A stretch of 64,000 nt of DNA, taken from the NCBI GenBank assembly GCA_018398805.1, contig JAGFBZ010000328.1:1777501-1841500 (forward strand), in the 5' to 3' direction. Both the position numbers and the translations under genes were made by a program. Positions 38,301 through 47,300 of the stretch are shown one piece after another. Every line of letters begins with the position of its first letter. Within the stretch, counting starts at the first letter, position 1. This DNA is from Hirundichthys speculiger (Eukaryota > Chordata > Actinopteri > Beloniformes > Exocoetidae). The notes under the pieces are model-generated. The model had not been told where the DNA came from, ran no database searches, and worked only from the letters and a program-made list of their open reading frames with translations.

Positions 38301-41300
38301 GGAAAAAAATATAAGTCAATAAGGATGTTTAGGAGAATGAGACCATGTGTGGAGTCCTCAGTCCCTGCAGCTCCAGTTTGTAGTCTGGTGTCTTCAGAGT
38401 TGGCTGAACTGGTTAACATCACAAATCCACTTTTTCCCTTGTTTTTCTTGAGGACCTGGAAGGATCCGGGACCCTGGATGATTTCGGATCGATGCCGTCC
38501 AGAGGTGCACAGGTACGGGTGTAGAACAGTACCAGTGTGTCCATGGTGTCTCACAATGTCCTCCTGTTCTCACCTGAGACTCACCAAGCTGCTCTGATTT
38601 GCAGGGACCTCCAGGAAGTCCTGGACCTCAGGGACCCAAGGTGACCCACGTGAACACGTACTCGCTGGTCCCAGCGTACAGCGGTTTCTTCTCAAAGCTA
38701 CGCACTTCTTTCTAACTCTTTACCATCTTCCCTTTCTTCGTGCCTTTTAGGGTAAAGACGGTTTGGGCGGCCCCCCAGGAAATCCGGGACAAAAGGTGAG
38801 GAAGCTGTCTGCTGATGTCTTACCCTGCTTGTGCGTCTCATATCAGTGGGCTCGTACTGACAGCAGCTCTGTTTTCTGCAGGGGGATCCAGGGGTCAGAG
38901 GACCACCGGGGGTCCCTGGTTTGGATGGACTACAGGGGTCAGAGGTCAGTGTTTCCAAGTCGTCCTTCACGCTGCGGAAGTATCCAGTTACCTGGATCAA
39001 ATATTTGGTTCCAGTGTTGGAAACGGGCCGTTTTTAAAGCTTTGTAATTTCTCTTTTTATGAAACAAGAAATGAGAACGGAGCAGTTGAGCGTGTGATCG
39101 GTGAGGGAGTGGGTTAGGGTTAGATCAGACTGAATCTAGGAAACTCAAGGAAACGTTGAGAGAAATGTTTTTTCTAGACAACGAGGACCTGCGTGTCCTT
39201 GGACTGTGTGAAGACAAACCTTTGTGTCTCCTGCTCAGGGTTCACTAGGTCTGATAATAGTAATGATAGCGATGATAGTGATAATAGTGATGATAGTGAT
39301 GATAGTGATGAAAGTGATGATAGTGATGATAGTGATGATAGTGATGATAGTGATGATAGCGATGATAGCGATGATAGTGATGATAGTGATGATAGTGATG
39401 ATAGTGATGATAGTGATAATAGTGATGATAGTGATAAAAGTGATGCCAGTGATAATAGTGATGATAGTGATGATAGTGATGATAGTGATAATAGTGATAA
39501 TAGTGATAATAGTGATGCTAGTGATAATAGTGATGATAGTGATGATAGTGATGATAGTGATAATAGTGATAATAGTGATGATAGTGATGATAGTGATAAT
39601 AGTGATAATAGTGATGATAGTGATGATAGTGATAATAGTGATGATAGTGATGATAGTGATGATAGTGATGATAGTGATGATAGTGATATAGTGATAATAG
39701 TGATAATAGTGATGATAGTGATGATAGTGATGATAGTGATGATAGTGATGATAGTGATAATAGTGATAATAGTGATAATAGTGATGCTAGTGATAATAGT
39801 GATGATAGTGATGATAGTGATAGTGATGATAGTGATAATAGTGATAATAGTGATGATAGTGATATAGTGATTAGTGATGATAGTGATGATAGTGATGAGT
39901 GATGAGTGATGATAGTGATGATAGTGATGATAGTGATGATAGTGATATATGATAGTGATGATAGTGATGATAGTGATGATAGTGATGATATGATAGTGAT
40001 GATAGTGATAATAGTGATGATAGTGATGATAGTGATGATAGCGATGATAGTGATAATAGTGATGATATAAAAGTGATGATAGCGATGATAGTGATGATAG
40101 TGATGATAGTGATGATAGTGATAATAGTGATAATAGGGATGATAGTGATAAAAGTGATGATAGTGATGATAGCGATGATAGTGATAATAGTGATGATAGC
40201 GATGATAGTGATAATAGTGATGATAGTGATAAAAGTGATGATAGCGATGATAGTGATGATAGTGATGATAGTGATGATAGCGATGATAGTGATAATAGTG
40301 ATGATAGTGATGATAGTGATGATAGTGATGATAGTGATGATAGTGATGATAGTGATGATAGTGATGATAGTGATGATAGTGATGACAGTAATGATAGTGA
40401 TAATAGTGATGATAGTGACCCCAACGTGACGAGGAGACTGTGTTTTCTGAATCAGGTTAAATGTTTTGTTTACTTCCGACAAGGAGGTTATGTTTTTGCC
40501 AGCGTTTGTCTGTCTGTGTTCAAGATAACTTGAAAAATCATGGATGGATTTTGATGAAATTTTCAGGAGTTGTCAGAAATGTGAAAAGGAAGAACTGATT
40601 TCATTTTCGGTGTGATCTGGAAGAAATCCTGGATATATTCTTTTTTAAATGATAGATCAAGAAAACCGTAGCTGAGCCCTGTGGAGGGAACGTGGATCAG
40701 GGCGGTCAGACCAGTTACCCGTTAGGGTGTCATTCACATCTCATCTGCTACGTTGTCTCTTCTCAACTTAGACATCAGAACTGAGCTGGATCAAGATGAG
40801 ATTTAGCATCTGTTATAAGCTGCTCCATCTGGATGTCTGGACGACACTGGAGGCAGAGATGGTTGAATTTAAATACTTCTATGTACACCGCTCATTTATC
40901 TTTATTTCACCTTTTACAGGGACCGACGGGCCACAAAGGGGATCCGGGACAAAAGGTAAGACTGTCATTACGATACTTGGACGGCGTTTCTGTTTACCGG
41001 CGCCATAAACGGTCAACTGCGTCTTTCAGGGAGACGCTGGACGAGATGGGCTTAGTCTGGCTGGCCCACCAGGACCACCGGGACCACCAGGACCCGTTAT
41101 CAACCTCCAGGACGTAAGCGGCACCAGCAGCTCAGTCAGTCTGTGATGGAGATTCACCGACGTCCCACTACGAGCCGACGTCACGGTTGTTTCTGTGATA
41201 AACAAGCTCTTCTCTTGTCTTCTCAGCTTCTCCTCAACAATACAGACGGCGCCTTCAACCTTTCAGGGATGTTTGACGCTCAGGGACCTCCTGTAAGAAT

Positions 41301-44300
41301 CAGATGGAAACAAATCTTCATTCTGGGTCCAAAATGTCCAACATGCGCACGATCCAGACAACAAATTCAGCAGTCTGGATTTTATCTTCCAAACACTGGA
41401 AGCTGTTAATGCATGATGTAACTGTTTTGTCTTTTTGTTTGCAGGGACCGCAGGGTCCAAAGGGTGGAATCGGGTTGCCAGGTTTGCAGGGACCAGCAGG
41501 AATGAAAGTGAGTGGCGTCTGCGTACCAGAGAACCTGGCGCCTGGGCCCGTTAGACCCGCGGGACGAGCCTTCGCGGGTCTTCACCAGGAAATATTTGTC
41601 AACAGGCGTGTTGTTGTCCTCCGTTGACATCTGGCCTCCTCCTGTGTTTCACTGCAGGGCGAGAAGGGAGAGCCGGGACTTTTCCTCGGAGCAGATGGGC
41701 TCATGATGTCGGGTCTGGCCGGACCGGCGGGACCCAAAGGAGTCAAGGCAATGTTCTCCGTCGCTGCTTTCATGTTTCACTCAGACTGGTTTCCTGTGGA
41801 GCTGCTGAGTTTCAGTAAATAAGTGACACTGTGAATGTTAAATCCTGGCTCATGTCTTTGTCTTCAGGGGGACGACGGCGTCCAAGGACCTCCTGGGATT
41901 CCAGTGAGTGTTCACACAGAGAGAACTAAACTGATTTATTTCTATAAATGTATCAATACATTCGTTCCCTTTGACTCCCAACAGGGACCGGTGGGGCCAG
42001 CGGGACCCAAGGGAGAATTTGGATTCCCCGGAAGACCAGTAAGCACCACAGCATCACCAGACGGAGCGCTGAGGCTGAGCGCTAGAGGTCTTCACGGGTC
42101 CACTTTCATGGACCCGAACTCGAATGGACCCATGAAAAATTGACTCGAAACCAACCCGAGCTATTGTCATAAGTCCTGGGTTCTGAACCCGAATGGACCC
42201 GTGAAAATTCGACCCGAAACCGACCCGAGTCTTTAGTTTCCGACCACGAACTGACCTGAGTTACCCGAATAGAACCGAGACATTCCAGCCCATAGTTGCT
42301 CATGTTAAAAGTTGTCTAGAACTTGATTTTCTTCCCTAAAGTTGTCTTCTTCTACCGGTTCAGTTGCTACATAGGCTACGTGATGGAAACAACAATAAAT
42401 CCACGTTGTTATTTTCTTTGTGGATACATATGCTAATTGTAGTAACTGCTAACGCTAATAGCCTACACCAGTCAGGACATGTCGTGAATATGTTCTCTCA
42501 TCCAGCGTGTCATGCTGGCGATCCGTTGTGCTTTACAGCTGCCGGGCAAACCGCTAATAACACGCTACGGCAACACGGTTGTTTCATGACAAACACGTTA
42601 ATGAATAATCATTTAACTGCTCGAGTCCTGACATTGGCTAAACCAAACTACTGTTTGTTTGTTTTACTTTAGCTTGACCCATCACCTGACTTTTCACAGC
42701 CTATTGGGGATGTACCAATATCCGTGACTATAACTTGTATATGGACCCAAGACCCGATGCGGGTTGGGTCAGAACCGTGGGTTGTCGGGTTGTTCCGGAG
42801 ACCTCTACTGAGCGCATCATAAACGTGTCGTTTTTACGTTGATCCACAACTGGAGAACTTCTCAGACGTTCCTACTTTCTCTCCCTGTAGGGTCGTCCAG
42901 GCCTGCTGGGACCTAAAGGAGAGAAAGGGGACCCCCGAGGCCTCCCAGTGAGTCGTACACAAATAATGTGCATGAAAAACGTGGAGAAAATCCTTCTAAA
43001 ATAAGTGTACTTTAAGATGGTCCAGTTCTCACACGTAGTTTTGACTCCTTCTACCCCTCTTAGGGACTCCCTGGCCTCCCGGACCTCCAGGCCGCCCTGG
43101 GATCTTCAACTGCCCCAACGGAGTAAATAGATGAATTCAAACTGAAATCAGCTCCTCCTCGTCATTTCAAGTGTCTAACGCTCACACTCTTTCTTTCATC
43201 TCTTCTCTCGGTTTCTGAAGACGGTGTTTCCCATCCCTCCGAGACCCCACTGCAAGATGCCCGTAGGTTTGACATCGTCACCTCTAAAGTAGCATGCATC
43301 AGTTTGACTGTAACCCCTTTAAAGGGTTAGGGTTATGGTTTTGGGGTTAGGGTTAAAGGGTTAGGGGAAGGGGACTGAACCCAACCTCCCCTCATGCAGG
43401 AAGAGGGATGGGCACGGTCCATATGGACAAATTCCTAACAGGGTTGTCTTATACTAGATCACAATAGCCTTGGCTGGCCCAAGTGCGCCTACACCATACA
43501 CAACATAAAAAGTTATTAGTACGGTGAATGAACCTCGACTGTGACATCAAGTAGAGCGTAGAAGAAACCTCCATACTTCCAGGACGTCATCGGACGGCGG
43601 AAGGAGCAGAGTTGGACTTATCTCGACAAAGTCCACAGCAAAAAACCTAACCCTAACCCTTGAAAGGCCGAGGCAACTAACGAGCATCCACCTCCTTTAA
43701 ACTCCACCTTACCTGTCGTAACATCTGTGTACCCATTCGGACCTCGGTCCTCTCCAGCCGTTAACCCTCATCCTCTCACCACTTTATCCAAAGTAGCCGT
43801 AACATCTTAACGCTGCTGCAAACTAACTCTCTTGTCACTCAGAACCTCTTCAGGGCGATTCCAAAATTCTCCTGCATGCTTCACGTCATCTCTGGAAAGG
43901 TGAAGGCTCGGTGCCGAGAACTAATCGAGGTAGAACTAAAAGTCGAAGACCTGCACGCGTCCTGCGTTTGCATGTCACCACTTTGACGTTTATCAGATTG
44001 GATGACCGTAAAGGTCTGACGGGTTTATCATCAGGTTCGTCATCACTAACGGCCGTTACGGTTTTTGTTTCAGCTCAACCCCAACGGGACCGTTGTAGCC
44101 GGTAGGTCGGATCGCCGCTCGGGCAGTTTGCCAGTAACCTACTTTATACAGAAACGATTAGATGTTCATGTCAGAGAGATGAGTCTTTGGTTGTGCTCTT
44201 TGTCGCCAAGGTAACTGTCAATCAGGAGCAAAAGGTGAAAAGGGGGAGCGAGGTCTACCGGGGATGCCAGCGCCACCAAGTGAGTCACCAGGTCCTAACT

Positions 44301-47300
44301 TCCTAACTTCGTACTTTTTTATCCCCATGATTGAGACGTTTTAACTTTTCTTTTCCAGGCTCATTCGTCCCCAGAGGAGGCTGGGTAACTTTCACAACTC
44401 TCTCTTTTTTTTGTTCAATTTTGCGTTTTTTTCTTTGCTGACCGAATGTTGTGTCGCTTGCCCACGCAGGGGGTGAGGGGCGACCCGGGCATCAGGGGCC
44501 AAAAGGGCGAGAAGGGGGAGGCGGGGTACCCGGGCCAGCCAGGTATCCCAGGGAGATCAGGACTGGTGGTGAGTCCCTGTTTCATTTAAGAACTTTTAAA
44601 AGTAGAGGCGAAAGCAGTTTCTAACTTCTTCCCAACACGTTCCAGGGGCCCAAAGGGGACTCGGTGCTCGGTCCTCCAGGGCTCCCCGGGATGCCAGGCC
44701 CACCAGGCTATGGCAGACCTGGTCCTGCAGGGCCTCCTGGGCCCCCGGGGCCTCCGGGGCTTCCTGCGCTGGTCTCCAGATATGGTTCAGGTGTTGTGCC
44801 GTCACTGTTGAGATAAAGGGCCAAATCCAATTCCTCCCTTAACCCTCAATCTTGACCCTCAAAAGTAAGTGTAAGGGCTATCTCGTGGCTTAGAAATGGG
44901 ACACCCCTTGAGTGCAGTTACGTCTTCAGACTGAAATCTATCAGAGCCGTGTTGTCTCTGTATTTCCTGAAATGACACAGGGATAACATTGAAAAGAGCA
45001 CTGTATATTCTCCAAATAATATTAGCAAATAACACAATAGAGGATACATTATTCAGTCCTCCGTCGCTACAGAACAAGGTATACAAGTAACGTGAAGCCG
45101 GTTCGGGACCGCCGGTCCGGCAGCAAACATCATAAAGTAAAAAAATTAATGTTACACAACAACGATGTTAATCCATGAAAAAAGTCTCAAACAAATGACA
45201 ATAAGATGGTTTTGTAACATTTATATCTTTAAGAACTACGAAGATACTTACATTTGTAGTTAGCTTTTTTTGTCGCCATCCTTTTCGAAGACTAAATTAC
45301 CCAATGCCTTCTGGGTAGCCCTTACTCCCAAGGGTGGTGCCGGAGAATCTAAATTTGAGGGTGATACGGCCCTCTAACTTGTCCCTCAATTTTACTTGCT
45401 AAGAATCGGGAGAGCGCTAGCACTTAGCGGGAGCGCGCATTTTTGAGATTGAAGGTTGAGATTGAGGGTTAAGGGAGGAATTGGAATTCACCCAAAGTCA
45501 CCATTCCAATCGACCCCAATGAACGACGTTAAACGATCTTTATTTTTTGATTGCAGCACCTCTGACCATCTCTGGCCCCCCCGGACCTCCAGGACCACCT
45601 GGGCCCCCCGGTGCGTCCAGTAACGCAGGAACCGTGAGTTATTTTGCTTCTTTCATCTGAGACAGAACGAATGAAGCACCTTCCTGTCATCTTAATAACG
45701 GTTTCGACGGTCTTCAGCTGAGAACATTTCCAACTCGGGAGAGCATGATGCAGCAGACCCTCAGGGACCCAGAGGGGACTCTGGCCTACGTAACCGCCAC
45801 AGGAAGTCTCTTCCTGAAGGTTTCACAGGGATGGAAGGAGATCCAGGTACCAACTTATTTCATCTATTGACGGTTTTTGACCTTCTAGTGCAACATGAAG
45901 GCACCGTGACAGTTTTGATTGTTCTGGTTTGTCCTCGCAGCTCGGCAGTCTAATCTACCTCTCCTCCAACAACTTTATTCCACAGGATGAGGTATCTATT
46001 GCAAATTTTCAGCCTTTGCTCACTTAATGGGATGTTGTGTTGCAGTTATTGTATGTTTCAACATATTTTCAGCCTCAAGGTGCGTATCACGCAAGAGGGC
46101 ACACGATGCAAAGAATCCTTTCAGTTAAAGAGAGGGTAAGTTTTATTAAGATTTAAGATGTGCCGATTACTGTGTCAGTCCTTAACCTTTCAAACAAGTA
46201 AAGTATTATTAATGCCGACATTTATTTTATCACGCGTTAATGCATGTTGCTCACATGCTTTTATTTTGAAAAGTCTGTTTCTGGCTGCTGCAGAACCAGA
46301 AGAGAATTGGCAGATAAACAATGCAGAATAGCTAAAACAGACATGGAAAACGGTAAAAATCCATGAACTTTACAGTTCGGGGAAAGTAAAAAAAAAAAAA
46401 TTGAAATTTTTTTTTTTTTAAAGCTTTTCTTTTCTTTTTTTGTGTGTATTAGATTAAAAAAATGAAAAACAAAATAAAATGTTATTTAAATTTTTTTTAA
46501 TTTTTGATTGACAATTGAAAATGGAAAGAATGAATGATACACGGATTGGTAAAGTTACTGAACTTTAACATGGACATTTTCATTTTAAAGTTCTCCCAGA
46601 CGGAGGATTCAACAGAAACAAGGTTATTTGTAACAACTGACAAGTTGAACTCCCCGTTAAAAGTTTCTGCTGTTACCTCAGAAATTACCTGTTTTAATGT
46701 TCTGATTGTGGCTCAGGATTTTGTTGGTAGACCTTTTTTTTATTTTTCATAAAAACAGGATGACATTAATGCCCTGGCAGTGGCAATAAGTTTTATTTTA
46801 TTTGACATTTTTTAAGATGAGATTTACACTAAATATACGTTACTGACAAGTGCTGATGTTAAAAGTGTTTGAACAACAAATGTTATGGCACTTTAGTTCA
46901 TATGGCAGCAGAACATTTAAATAAAAGTGACCTTTTCCCTACTTTTGAATTAATTATTGGATTTTTCGTATACAATGCAATTAATCAGGGAAATCATCCG
47001 ATTAATCGCGATTAAAATTTTTAAATGTAAATATTTCTGAAAGTTCAACTGAAAATAAACTTTCACCAGATGTTGGTAACAACCCACGCAACTGACAAAC
47101 ACCAAGAAATCAAACCACAGATGTCGAAAATTAAGTTATGTATTATATGAAATTGCACAGGGAAAATAAAGCACTGAACGCATGAAGAAAGGGCGGTGCC
47201 AAACGGCATGAAAAGCTAAGACACCAGCTGAAGTCTATCAGTAATTAGAAACCAACCCTGCCCCTTGATGGCATGAGTTGTTGTCAACATCTGGAGAAGG

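Noticed and set aside
39174..40424. 416-codon minus-strand frame of Ser-Leu and a 224-codon plus-strand frame of Ser-Asp repeats, resembling a dentin-sialophosphoprotein-like protein
   Set aside because: They are translations of the GATAGT microsatellite inside a col15a1 intron; slips shift the frame and no splice or start context supports them.
43316..43380. Interstitial telomere
   Set aside because: Only a few irregular ttaggg units, returned inverted 300 bp later, better explained as ends of a small element.
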